Part shown: positions 47,690 through 60,700 of the stretch, one piece after another
How the letters are laid out: each line of letters opens with the position of its first letter
How positions within the stretch are numbered: the first letter of the stretch is position 1
DNA from: Mesostigma viride
Lineage: Eukaryota; Streptophyta; Mesostigmatophyceae; Mesostigmatales; Mesostigmataceae
NCBI GenBank assembly: GCA_009746045.1
Contig: RPFO01000115.1
Span: 885,234-949,233, forward strand
Reading direction: 5' to 3'
Length of the DNA stretch: 64,000 bases
Notes under the pieces: model-generated
Seen by the model: only the letters and a program-made list of their open reading frames with translations
Database searches by the model: none
What the model was told of the DNA's origin: nothing
Made by a program: the position numbers and the translations under genes

Positions 47690-47820
47690 TTAAATTAAAT
47701 TCAATTGGAACATATCTCCGTTCACTGTTGGGAGTACATGTAGCACATATCCCTGCTGAGAAGGGGCATACTACTATATGGCTTTTAGTACATTCTGGGC
47801 TACTTCCTGCAAGGGTAGGG
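47690..47820 (-). repeat. Retroelement 3' end, family 2, minus orientation
   Basis: ATATTAAATTAAATTCAATT tail followed by ACATATCTCCGTTCACTG and CATATCCCTGCTGAGAAGG, in the same order as 43484-43610. The next block (TACTTCCTGCAAGGGTAGG) matches the inverse of 645-670. Confidence 0.6.
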
Positions 47821-48225
47821 TGTTACTGCTACACCAGCTCCAGATCAGTGGGTGCACCATGCAATTAAAGTGCATGCCTGCACCACGTATATGTATTCCG
47901 GCAGATAAGGTGCGGGCATAGGGTGGAAGATCGATCATCATGGCCAAACATGCAATGGCGAGGGCGTGGCATCTCAGCAGAGAGCAACTCCGTCTGCATG
48001 CATGGGCCGGCAAAGCACTGACCGACTATTAAGTAATGCTATGCGTCATATACCTGGTGTGGACAGTGATCGAGCCAGTCATAGGCAAACATGTACATGC
48101 ATGGCTAAATAATGCAAGTCATCAGCTGGTATGGGCCGGGCCCATCATATATGGCCCATCCTATAGGCATACTACATCAAAAATACTACATGTACAAGGC
48201 CACGCGGGCCGGCTATAAAGCCTTA

Positions 48226-49957
48226 CTATTCTACACTACCACTGCTATAATATAGCCCCCTATAGGCTGCCCGGGGAATCATGCTGAAGGTGCTGGGCCG
48301 GCAGCGGGGGTCGCTTGCCAGGGCTTGTGGCCGACGTACGTAGATGGCCGCCCCCATCCAGTACACGTACCCGCTTCCCTGCATGCCGCAGCGGCTGTCT
48401 GCCGGAGCTGTCCAGAGGCAGGTCAGCCATAGCTCCCGGGTCGCCGTTGTTGCTGCGCGCAGCAACAACGGCGCGGTGGCCAGGGTCAAGTCGTCGTCCA
48501 AAGTGTAGTGAGTCCTCTTGAGCCGCTGGCGGCGTCTGATCGGAACTGTAATCTTGTCTGCTATGTTCTCAAAGATGAGAAGCAGCGGAGGCGGTCCGGC
48601 CTTACCCCGCAAGCGGGGAAGGCGGAGGGCCTCCAGCTTCATCTCACCAATGAGGCCAATACGGCCAAGGATCATGATCTCAAACGCATGAACACGGAGT
48701 TCTCACCTTCCACAAGGTCGAAGTGCTTGACGATGACGTTAAAGCTAGCTGCGCTTGTCGAGCTCGGCCTCCTCGATCGCGGAGGTTGAGCGTCTGCTGC
48801 TTGAGCTGTGCTGCGACGGTGGAGGTGGTGGTGGTGGTGTGGTTCAGCAGCATGGCTGCCCAGGTCTGGGGGGGAGGAGCATCACGCCTTCCTGGCCATG
48901 CAGCGGGGGCTGGCTTGTCGGCGATGTCCTTCACCGCCTGGGCGGTGAGGCCTGCGGTGTTTTGCAGGCACTAGATGGCGATGGCGTTATTTAATTGTCC
49001 TTGAGGCGCTGGTCGATGTCATGGAGGCTCGGCTGGGCAGTGATGGCCGTCGGTGATGGCGGGGGTGGCGGTGGAGGTGGATCGAGGCAAGGAGGGTGAA
49101 GCGCGGCCCGCCGGGAACCTGGAGATGTTGGGGAGCTCGGCAGCCAGCGTGCGGCCCAGTCTGACATCTGTAGTGAGGGGAGTCACGTGCTGCTCGGAAG
49201 CTTCCTTTCTTTTTTTTAGGAGGGTACGTGCGAACGCGGAACGATGGTGTCGGTCGCGACGGTGGGGGGGGGGGAGCCCAGATCTCGTTGACTAATTCGG
49301 AGCGCCCGAGAGGGAGCAGAGGGCGAGGCGCTGGAGCCCGGGGCGAGTCATGCGTGGCAGAAGCTGAATGTCAGCAGTTGTGCATGCAAGGAGTGCCATT
49401 TGGTGCATATGGCCGCGGTTTTGGGAGAGGAGGTGCGAGCACAGGTCAACAAGCGAGGCGCGTGCGTGCCGAAAAATACATCGTCCATGAAGGCGGACAG
49501 TTTTCCGTTCCAATACAGCCATATGTAGGAGTTCGGACGTCAAAGTCGACCTCTGACCAGTGAGCTAGGTTCGGCTGGTTCGCCAGGGCGACTGCGCTTG
49601 GGCTCAGGCGATGCTGAGGGCGAGGCAAGCCCGGGAGCTAGGGGGCTGGGCGACCACCAGTGCTTGACTAGTGACACCGGCCGCTGCCTTACTTCCGCGG
49701 GCCTGAGGGCGAAGCTGCAGCCGGGGCTGCAGACGTATTTACAGGGCTGAGCGCAGCCGGCCCAGGCTGCGTTGCGCAGACGAGCGTTTGCTCGTCATAA
49801 TATTGCGTGTTAGCTTCGGGAAAATATATCAGCATGTGCGTCTTAGAAAGACGAAGCGATTGTGATCAATATTCACGGCCGAATTTGGCCGGCATGCCCA
49901 AACGTGAAAGTTATGAGCTCCTCCGTCAGCCATGGCTATCTCGTGGCTCTTGGCTCG
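48226..49957 (-). mobile_element. LINE-like element copy with ORF1 C-terminal domain
   Basis: The minus strand starts with the 5' block 49957-49801, then SASPEPKRS-type sequence near 49580, then ORF1-like segments: TWAAMLLNHTTTTTSTVAAQ (~48880-48820) and the block GKAGPPPLLLIFENIADK followed by RRRQRLKRTHYTLDDDLT (~48610-48490). The last block resembles the C-terminal domain of L1-type ORF1 proteins (LGK-G-RP-LLVRF, DK--VLR--R-LKG, I--DLTP). Stops and frame changes show it is decayed. Confidence 0.6.
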
Positions 49958-49984
49958 TGAAGGCTAGGTTGTGCTTATACAGGG

Positions 49985-50062
49985 ATTAAAAGCACTCCGG
50001 TGCATGCTCCGTGACTCCCCAATGGGCCGGAGGCGTGTTTAATTAATTAATTGATTAATGAT
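49985..50062 (+). repeat. Retroelement 3' hairpin and TTAA tail
   Basis: TGCTCCGTGACTCCCCAATG followed by TTTAATTAATTAATTGATTAA, with the upstream AAAAGCACT block shared with 2530-2650. Confidence 0.6.
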
Positions 50063-50189
50063 GCAGACGTTATTTGTAACTTTTGTATAATTATTTTATA
50101 ATGAGATTATAGCTATGGTACTCCGTGGCATGCCCAATTGTGCATGGCACGCAAGTAGTTACTCACTTAATTTTCTTACCCTATACAAG

Positions 50190-50245
50190 CTAGAACTCTT
50201 TCTTACCCTATACAAGCTCGAATTCTTACCCTATACAAGCTAGAG
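50190..50245. repeat. Short tandem repeat, 3 copies
   Basis: CTTACCCTATACAAGCTAGA repeated three times with slightly different spacers. Confidence 0.8.
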
Positions 50246-50402
50246 AACCAACCATGCACACTCATTTGACTCCTGGAGAACACAAGGGGTTCCCCTTGAC
50301 TTGATAAGTCCGCTCTGTCTTTAAAATGACAGCTAGGCAAGAGATCTGTATATTTAGTGGAGCGGAGTCCACCATTTTATGCGACTGCATGTTACAATTC
50401 TG

Positions 50403-50643
50403 ATTTGGCACGCCGCAAAGGTGAAAACCATTTGCGTTCAGTGCCGGTCCGCGGAAAATGCGATCTGCAAATGAATCCAGGCCGGAATCGAACTGGGGAC
50501 CTCTCGCAACAACTTTTGCTGACTATAGGACGGACGTCTCCTGATCCTAAGGCATCGCCAACTGACACCTACAGTCATCCGCATTTGAAAGTTCTCCTTT
50601 CCGGGGAGTGATGCAAGCCTTTCGGCTTTGGTACTAGATAAAT
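50403..50643 (-). mobile_element. tRNA-like SINE, second copy
   Basis: Matches 29120-29370 over its length, including TATAGTCAGC and AGTTCGATTCC, but lacks the 10-bp GC insertion in the 3' part. A partial 3' copy lies at 50795-50870, beginning with the same GATTTGGCACGCCGCAAAGG. Confidence 0.68.
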
Positions 50644-50879
50644 CATTCGAGATCTGTGTGTGTAGGAGTACTACACACGTGTCCACTCGAGACTTGTTCA
50701 GTCTCGAAACGTGAGACGGGCTGAACACGTACGGCTGGAACCTTCTTGAGAAGGGGGCGTAGCAGGTACGATCGAGATCAGCCAAGCGTATATTCTGATT
50801 TGGCACGCCGCAAAGGTGAAAACCATTTGCGTTCAGTGCCGGTCCGCGGAAAACGCGATCTGCATGTTACAATGTCCGT

Positions 50880-50963
50880 AATAATGCTAATCTCTAAAAT
50901 AATTTGATAACTAACTGGACCTTGATTGATTAATTGATTGATTGATAGATAGATAGATAGATA

Positions 50964-51026
<63 letters not shown>

Positions 51027-51705
51027 AGGCCATGCCAGTCATAATATTGCATTAGCCATGCCACGTTGCATGCTTCCAAATTAAGTCCAAAAAAGATCGA
51101 CTGCACACCATGCAAGCTAGTGCAGACATGATACGACCACGTTTCAAGGGCCGGCGTGAGTCAACGTCTCACGGCGCAGAAATAAATGTACTAGAGAGCC
51201 GGCTGGGTAAACCACATGTCCACAATCACTATCAGAGAGACAACCAGCGCCAGGCCAGAAATGTGGAAGAACTATAGCTGGATGCAAAAGCATGCAAGCT
51301 TGCAATACCTGGATGCAGGCAGTACATGCAGAGAGCGTACATCAGTCTAAATAAGATCCTTTCAATGCTGTTTTGTAACCTTGATGTCCGGCAGCATACG
51401 CACGCGACGATGCATATAAAACAACATCTATGACACAACCAGCGCAAGCCAGGAATCGGGAGACTCCTGGACGTTGGGCCAGAAAGGATGCTGACCACCT
51501 TGAGGCAGTTGCGCGTACGATGCTGAACCCCGTATTCAATTATTCTGACGGGCGAGGTCCTACCCAGCCACGAGATAATGCATTGACATGTGTTTTGCCT
51601 CCCATGGTTGAGCTTGTGTGGCAGCACAACATGCAGGCGTGGACATAATACATTTATAAGTTGAAGGCGCCGTGTCCGAGGCACCATGCACTTGATCAGC
51701 TCGAC
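50880..51705. other. Spacer downstream of the hydrolase gene, with (TTGA)n microsatellite
   Basis: 50925-51027 is (TTGA)n interrupted by (TAGA)n. The remainder to 51705 shows no domain on either strand; the 3' UTR of the minus-strand hydrolase is expected just left of 51706. Confidence 0.6.
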
Positions 51706-54700
51706 TCACTGCACCATCTTTCCAGCTGCCTTTGCCTGCAGTCGTGCAGAGCGGCGCTGGACACCGGATCCGTCGGAATCCCTGCCCAGGTGCCCCCCTG
51801 GGCCCATCTCCCCATTCATCATGCTGTGTCCGTGGCCATCCGCGTGCCTCTCTCCTGCGAATATATGGCTCGGCTTGTGATACTCCACCACAGGCGGCGG
51901 CTGCCCCGGCAAGATGAAAGGGAATGCCCCTGGGTCATCGGACGCCGCCTGCCATTTTGTGAGCATGCGTACCCTCGGGCTCGACAGCTCCTCCAGACCA
52001 TTGCAGCCGCCCACGCTGACTCCTGACATCGCATCTGCGTGGCTGTGGCTGGTTACATGGCTGTACAGAGGCATCCCAGAGCCCCGCGGCGGGTCCGAAG
52101 GATACCGGTTTGCTTCATGGTGGCCTGTCTGGTTCGCAGCGTGTGCTGGATGCTGCCCGCCGGCACGCGAGCTGGATGCACTGCATGTGGACGCCGAGCT
52201 GGGACCCTGCGAGGCCATCGGCACCGCCCTGCTCCCCCCTGGGGCCACATAGGCCACCTTGTGAGGGTAGGGAGCCGTGTGGTGGCTGCCAGCGGGCGCG
52301 TGGCGGGCGCCGTCCTGGAACGTGTGCTGGAAGGCGTGGCGGTGCATGTGGCGCTGGTTGTGCCGCCGGCTGCTGTGCTCGGCGGCATAGTCCACAAACG
52401 CGGTGATGTACTGCTCGCACACCTTGTTCATCCACGAGCGCATGCGCCAGCCCTCCACCCACCCCATGTGGCCGCCGTGCTTGGTCATGCAGAGCACCAG
52501 GTTAGGGTTGTTCTGGGGAGGAGGGCAAGGGGAGTAAGATGGTAACAAAATCACGGCCACATAACGCAAGGATGTTAGCGAGTTCCAAGCATCTGAATAC
52601 GTACAGCGTATGCGCGTCAAGCGCTTGGCGTGTACGGCTGCTATAATAATGATAAAATTATTCACAAGATGGCTAGGAAACAGTTTACTCACAGGACGGG
52701 CTCCACCGGCCATGTATACATTGCAATTCTGCGAGCTAGAAGCCCCCAAAATGCGGGCTAGCGCAGTGATCAGTTGGCAGTGTGAAGGACTAAGCCTGCA
52801 GGAGAAGTAAGCCTCCCTGCAGCCCATCATATATTAATCCGCCGTCGCTGTCGCGAGAATGCAGCTGCATGCCATTGGGGGCAGAGCTAATCCTTCCTAT
52901 AACATGCTTCCTTACGTCACCGGCTGCCACCTCGACAAAGCAGCCCATCTTGTCCTCATGGCATGCCCCCACCGTAGCAGCTAGCACATGGGTAGCTGGG
53001 TGCCCCCACCCCCCGCTGCCGCCCCAAAAACATTTTTTGCTTAGGGTAGTCTGTCACGCCTGTGCCCTGCCATGTTACGCACCTCAATGTCCTTGAGAGG
53101 GAGTACCGATGGGTGGATGATGATGTCATCGACGGCGTTCAGGAAGACGACCGGCCGCTGCGACCCCACACCATGGGCAAGAAAACCACAAAGAAGGATA
53201 CAGCGGCGTGAGCAAACATAAGGCGTAAGAATACAGAAACAGCCGACAAAGTAAGATACATAAGCAGCTCGCTCCGTTGGTGGGGATTTTGGGTATCAAG
53301 GCGAACCAGGTTGGCACAACAACTTGGTTCAGATTGGTTCAAACCAACAACTTGGTTCAGCACAACGACTTGGTTAAGCTTGGTTCGGCACAACAACTTG
53401 GTTCAGCTTGGGGGCCCAGTACCCTTCCTTGTCTATCGCTGCTGGCAACCTTGTCTATTGCCGCTGATGGCTATATTTTGCAAACCCACCCTGGCACATG
53501 GGTCACCTACGCATGCGAGAATGCCTGGGGCTGGGGGTGGATGGCAAGCCGCCCCAGGCTCTAGGTTACCGGTGAAGGCGGCATGCAGAGCACATGTACA
53601 TGTCCCCACAAATTACATCGGCCGAACGCCGCTCATGTCTTTATGGAGCACGTGGGTGTGCCCTGGAGCCGTTAGGGCACATACAGGGCAAACGCTATAC
53701 TAGCTGGCACATACAGGGCAAACGCTATACTAGCTGGGACATACAGGGCAAACGCTATACTAGCTGGGACGTACAGGGCAAACGCTATACTAGCTGGGAC
53801 ATACAATATACAAGATTCATTGCGGTGCGCCTGTTTTGATGACAAGTCACCACTGAGTCAGCAGCGGGTCCAACACCAAGCCAGAGAAAACAGCTCACAC
53901 ACTGGTGGTATCCACACACTGCCGTAGTAGTCTGCCATAGTATAGTCTGCCGTTATATCCACAGCCCGGTTTCAAACATGCTGTCGGAGCCCGCTTGGGA
54001 CGAGAGGGAAGGGCTCTGCTCCTAAAGGGGTCGCCTTACGAGCGTTTTGCACCCCCGGCAGCACCTGCCATCTCTGGAGCTGTCACCTGAATATGATTGA
54101 CATTGTGAAACGCCCTTTGTCGCCACAGATCGTACCTGGATGTGCTTCCCCTATGCAGCGCCCTTCATTACCACCATTATTCGTTAGCAACAAACCTTAC
54201 CCTGGTATGCTTCACCCTAAGCTACGCCCTTCATCATTGGCCACGGTACCTGCATGTGTTTTTACCTTGGGCTAAACACTGCCCTTGCCAACGTCGTGCA
54301 CCAAGGCACACTTACCTGGATGTGCTTCACCAAGTTGACCGAGTCGTTCTGTGCGTAGTAGTCGTCGACATCCTTGTAGCCGTATCTGCACGCAAGGTGC
54401 CAGGTAGCGCATTCCCAGGGGGGTAATTGAGCAATGGGTCGGCACATGGAACCGGTGCGCAGCAGCGCGGGCAGGTGGCGGACGCACAGCGTGCCTGTGC
54501 ATGTCCGACCACTATGCAGAATGCCCGCCCATTATACGCAGCACACAGAATAACTGGCACACTGAACGCCAGAGAGCCGTTTCTGTTCAGCCCTCCCCCC
54601 TCAAAGTTGAAAATATAAGAGACTACCTACAGGTTTCCGCGCACTCTTGTTATTAGATGCACAATTGCAGCCTTGCTGCTATCAACCTCGCGATTCTAGT

Positions 54701-57700
54701 CAACCTCCCCTTGCACCCGCGCACCCCAAGCTGCCCATCCAAAAGCACCAAAGAGCCTGCATGAACGGTGGTTGATGCGGTGTTTGGAAATGGGCCCTTG
54801 ATGGCGAAGCCCATCCCGTCCTTTCCACCAGGAACCCTCCTGTAGTGCAGTGCCCTCAGAAGCACGCCCCAAAGCCTGTTCACAAGCTAGAGAATCATGG
54901 AACGGAGAATCCGTAAGCACATGACCAAGGCCCACTGCCCGTTGCCACGGAGAATCCCATGCACATGAGCAACTGAATCCGCACGCACATCTTGACGGGG
55001 ACCTCCCGGTCGAACGCGCGGATGGACTTGGCGCTCATAACCCGCTCGTGGTCGATGGGGGCCAGCGACAGCAGCACGTCCTTGTGCCGCTTGTAGATGC
55101 GGCGCAGGCCAAACGTGACCACACGGTTCACAAAGGGGCGGTCGCGTTCCAACAGCTTGGTCCCGTTGACAAGGTCAAACCCATTGGAGATTATCACGGC
55201 CGCGTCCACGGGGGTGGTGTCGCCCGCCTGGTGGATGCCACGGCAACCAGGCACAGTAAGAGCAGGGTTTTCAAGGTGGCGGATTGCTTGGGAATGTTTG
55301 GAGTTGTGGGCGGATTGCCACAGGGAAGAAAAGGGGGGGATCAGCCAGGGACCAAATCATAGTAGAGGTCGCAACCGACGTTGTGCGCAGTTGCCAAGGG
55401 TAAAAATCTGAACATGAATGCGATGGGACATTATTCGGAATTTCTGCAGAATGGTGTGCATGGAAATGGGCGCGGAGAAGGGTACTCGGTACCCTGTGGT
55501 TCCACCCTCCAAGGAAGCAGACGTGGATGTGCGGTAGCAGCCTGTGACCAAGGCTCACCTCGCCCAGATACTTGCACAGCAGGTTGGAGCCTGCAGAGAA
55601 GCCGACGCAGAGCCTGCACAGTCACGGTAGAATGATAAAGAACGTCACAGAAGAATGATAAAGACTCGTTGGTTACTTGGCCAAGACACACAACACAGCA
55701 GGAAAGCAGATAATCCATGAACAATGAATACACGGGAGAAACCCTTGGCATTAAGATAAAGGCGGTGTGGAATCCAAAAACCATTAGCACGAGGGCCACA
55801 TCCAACACCTGCAAAGGGATGTCGAGCAGATCGCTGCGGTGAAGACGACGTAGGCATGTGCAGCACCTCCCATAACCCTCCCCTTCTGCCACTGTCCGTA
55901 ACGTGTTAAGCGCAGCCCACCCCGTCCCTTCTTCCCACCCCCTTTCCTGCCCAAAGGAAATGCCACGCGTGACGACTGCCATTGACATTGCTGCATGCTG
56001 TACTACTCGTACAAGCTCCTGACAGGAAGATCGCTAGTTTAAAGTACCCGCGCAGCCACCGGTTGATCTCACAGGTACTCACAGAGGCGCGTCGGGGTAC
56101 AGATGGTGGCAGTGCTCGGAGACTTGGAAGAGATCCGCCGTGTCACCATGTCGCGGCCACGTGCGCAACTCCTGGGTGGGGAGGGCGCGTGCACAGGAAT
56201 GATGACCATCATTGGCACACATGGCAGACCGCAGCACACGCAAGAGTCAGGAGAGCTCTTTCCCAGGCAACTGATGACAGGTCTCTTTGCAAGAGACACA
56301 TCGCCACCACGCATGAACAGATCCTGAGGACGCTCCGTGGCACGAGGTCTGCCATCGCAGTTACAACAAGAAGCAGCAGCATGGGCACTCCGATAATGCC
56401 AGGGGGGCCAGAGAAGCCAATGATGAGAAGGCGTGGCATTACGCTGGCAACTGCGGGGAGGAGGCATGCATGCACCCTAATGCCAACGTCACATCGATCT
56501 CGTGCCTGGAGCCCACATCCACGACGACACCTTCACAGAGCAGTCTATCGCCGCCGCACACTGCGATGGGGTGCTGGGGGGCGGAGATTCACTCCGAAGG
56601 GCTGTGTCAGGAAGCGTACGGCTTACTAGAGAGAACAGGAGGGTGCTATCCTCCTCTAGGGGATCCATTAGTCAACGTATGGCGTGGCACGAAGCCACAA
56701 GGAATTAGATGGGTGGCAGCTGAAGCCTTCGGCACCTGGGCCGGCCTACCTTCCAGTTGATAACGACGTATATTTAGCCAGCATGCACGTCCAGCACCGA
56801 CAAGGAATCACACACCAGCCCCCTGAGAGATGCGGGCAACCACAACCGACCTTGAGGTGTGCAACCGCCCGCTTCCACAGCAGCTTGGAGTGCTCGTGCT
56901 GGTCTTGGAAGAGGTTGGCCGGCACCGGCTGCGGGGATCTCAACAAAAACGATCATGACAAAATGCCCATGACATAAGTCTCAGCCGGCTGTGAAATAAC
57001 CATGTCACACACCGCATCCTTGGTTGGGTGTGCTGACATCTATCGCTGCAAATGGTCGAGGTGAGAGCATTTATATCTGACGAGAAGGGTGTGACTTGAC
57101 GGGGCTTGACTGGTCACGTATACATACACGCGAAGACGAAAACCTCTAATCCATGTGAGTGGTGTTTGGTTTATAGCCGACGATAACGTCGGCGCAAGGC
57201 AAGCACAGGACAAACACCCTGGCTGGCCTGAAGTTGCTTCATTTGTACAGTCAACCAACAGCCATGATCCTTTAGTTGCCGCTTTCGCATACCCCTTGCT
57301 TCGGCCATTGAGCATGGAGCTAGCTTGTATTTACTATTTACACAAGGCGATGGAGTCAATGCTCTGATGTCAAGATCGTGTTTAAAGGGCTGCGTGCTTG
57401 AGCAATCGAAGGAGAATCCGCACCGTTGGGGCATTCTCTGGCATGCATCTAATGCCGGTACGTCACGCCTGTATCCCATCAAACCCCTAGACTGCATCTC
57501 GACAGTAGAAACAGTTAAATGCGAGCCATGGTGGTGACGTCGGTGGTGGCAGCCAGAGCATGCACTTGCTAGCGGCCAGCGAGGGAGTGGCGATGCCATT
57601 AGTTCCGTTATAAGTCCGCGCTACCATGGTATCCCTGTGCCCAGTCACCCTGCCGCCAGCACGCGCCCTCCACGCACCAGGTCATGGTCCGCGTGACCTC

Positions 57701-60700
57701 GCCGGTTGTAGACCACGCTGCGCCAGCCGTTACGCCTGCATGCGCGCCGGGTACGGCGGCGAGGGACAAGCATGATCAGTTTGATGACAATAAACTTGTC
57801 AACAGGGTGGTTGTAGGGAGCGTTGCACAATATATGAGAGCATGGCAGCAGACGCTGCTACACTCCCGCATACCTGACCTTGGTCCAACCAGATACCTGG
57901 ACCCAGCACCTTACCCAGAGTGCCTCGCAGGATGCTTCGGAAAAAAATTGGAAGCATCGGAAAAACCTTGAATTTCACGTCAGCACGCATGCATGAACCA
58001 TCTACTGGCACAGACCAGCAGACAGCTGACAGCATGGCATGGTGTCGCTCTTCACTCTTGCCAGTATCTGCATGGAGGAGGATTCGGGGGCAGTTGCCAG
58101 TATCTGCATGGAGGAGGATTCGGGGGCAGTTGCCAGTATCTGCATGGAGGAGGATTCGGGGGCAGTTGCCAGTATCTGCATGGAGGAGGATTCGGGGGCA
58201 GTTGCCAGTATCTGCATGGAGGAGGATTCGGGGGCAGTTGCCAGTATCTGCATGGAGGAGGATTCGGGGGCAGTTGCCAGTATCTGCATGGAGGAGGATT
58301 CGGGGGCAGTTGCCAGTATCTGCATGGAGGAGGATTCGGGGGCAGTTGCCAGTATCTGCATGGAGGAGGATTCGGGGGCAGTTGCCAGTATCTGCATGGA
58401 GGAGGATTCGGGGGCAGTTGCCAGTATCTGCATGGAGGAGGATTCGGGGGCAGTTGCCAGTATCTGCATGGAGGAGGATTCGGGGGCAGTTGCCAGTATC
58501 TGCATGGAGGAGGATTCGGGGGCAGTTGCCAGTATCTGCATGGAGGAGGATTCGGGGGCAGTTGCCAGTATCTGCATGGAGGAGGATTCGGGGGCAGTTG
58601 CCAGTATCTGCATGGAGGAGGATTCGGGGGCAGTTGCCAGTATCTGCATGGAGGAGGATTCGGGGGCAGTTGCCAGTATCTGCATGGAGGAGGATTCGGG
58701 GGCAGAGGATACCCCTGGAAGCATGTGAACATTCAACACCATCACTATCAAAGTGCATGTGCCATTTCGCTTCAGTGCTGGTCAGGTTCAAGACCGGGCG
58801 CTCGCGCATGCTTCCCCCAAACTTCCCACCCACCCATATGCTCACCCGTCCCCAGCCTCATTCCCAAGCCTGTCCATCCTGCCCGCCTACCTGTCTAGAT
58901 AGCACCGAACGCACCCACACCCACCGGTTTCCCTCGGCTCCCCTCCCACACGACCGTCCTCTGCGACCCTGCCCTGGCTGCCTCCCCCCCCCCCCCCCGG
59001 CCCTGGCCTAACTTTTCCATTGCCTCACCATTCACCTCCACAGTGAACAGATTGTACACGGCGGCCATGCGGGCAGGACGTACCCAGTGCCGTGGATGTT
59101 CGGCCTGTGGCAGTTACGTTGCGTGGGTGCGTGCACGCAATGTGCATGGCTTTGCGCTCAAAAGCTTTTCGAGACAACCCCTTTACTAACGCTAGCTGTC
59201 GCAAGTGCTGCAGAGATTGCACAGCTGCGGGGCACCAACAGCATGGCGTCACGCACCGGGCCATGTTGACAAAGCTGCGGATGTAGTTCTCCTCGGAGCT
59301 GCCCGAGAGGCCGTGGAGGACGATGACTGGGGCCCGGCATCAGTGAATTGATGGCCCATGCCAGGGCCCGGCGTGGGCGAGGGGAGAGGCAGCCCCAGCA
59401 GGCACACACACACAATGAAGGGAGGGGCAGGGGCGGGGACATGCGCACGGTGCGAGGGATGCAGGCGGCACGCATCAGTAGAGTGTATGCAGTAGAGCGC
59501 CCTCGGGGGTGTCAAGCCCATGTGATTATGAGTCATGGGGGATGATGCCACACATGAAATCCTGTTGAGCGAGCCTCATGGAGCCAAGGCATGCGCACAT
59601 TAGCGTCCTGTGCAGCCCACCTGTGGCATGACAGAGGACGGCCAGCTCACAGGGGCCAACGGCTGCTTCGACCATGAAGATAGTTGTCTCACTAAATAAA
59701 TTACTGAAGATATGCTGACAAGGGGCACTGGTTGGGTGCGTGGGCGGCGCCGCGGTAATCTGGGGCTGCTCATGCCAAGTGCTTGCAATCAATGGATAAA
59801 CTTGGGTGCATACGAGCCCATGACGACAGCAAGCACAACGATCACCGTTCTTAATCCTGGCACACACAGAGGATAGTCTGGGCTTGTTCTGCCCCAACCC
59901 TTCAACCGTGGTCGATTGAGCGACCTGGGTGCACACTTCCGCATAGATAGACAAGCATTTACAAGGAGTGCTTACTTGCGGGGAGGGAGAGTGAGGACAC
60001 CAGCAGTAGCAGTGCTTACTTGTGGGGACGGAGGGTAGCATTGCTTACTTGTGGGGACGGAGGGTAGCAGTGCTTACTTGTGGGGACGGAGGCTGAGAAC
60101 GAGTCGTCATCCACCCAATCCAAGGCGACATCGCCGCCATCGTCCATGGGCAGCACCTCCCTGGGGTTAGCGAGAGATAGCACGCAAACGGCACACATGT
60201 AGCCCGCAAATAGCACGCAATGAATGGAAAACAGGCCAGAGAGCATGAGGGTCTGAGAGATAGGACATGGGTGCAGAGGCACGAGGGTGCAGACTGCGGA
60301 CGCGCTTGTTGCCTGTGGGGTGCTTGGCTTCATCCATGTCACAGCCTGCACACCTTCATACATATATTAAGTGAGACAACTATGCCTATGGATACAGCAG
60401 ACGTCGTGTGGCTAATGGGGTGTTACAACGCGCAGGTTCAAACGACCACGGCGATGCTGCTTGAGCGCAGGACTTAAGTTGCACACAGAAACGGGTAAGG
60501 TGGAAGCCACCGACAGCCAATAGCCAGCTGTGATGCGAGGGCGCCATCCGTGAAATGTGACGTGGTCATGCAGAAGACAGCCCCGGACAAGCTACCGCAC
60601 GCGCCCGACACGGATAGCAACCATTGCGAGAGGTCGCACGCGGCTTGGGAGGACACGAGGCGTGTGCCAGCAGGCATGGGACGCCTGCGCTTCTAGTATA

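Noticed and set aside
56851-56928. A 26-codon phase-0 exon (PVPANLFQDQHEHSKLLWKR) in the hydrolase gene
   Set aside because: It has a good acceptor and fits phase, but its donor (GTCGGT) is weak, and the family spacing between NRRG and GDTADL is already correct without it. It could be a minor alternative exon.
57799-58845. Repeat protein with 12-residue units
   Set aside because: The 36-bp array is open in all six frames and lies inside a phase-closed intron; no flanking coding sequence belongs to it.
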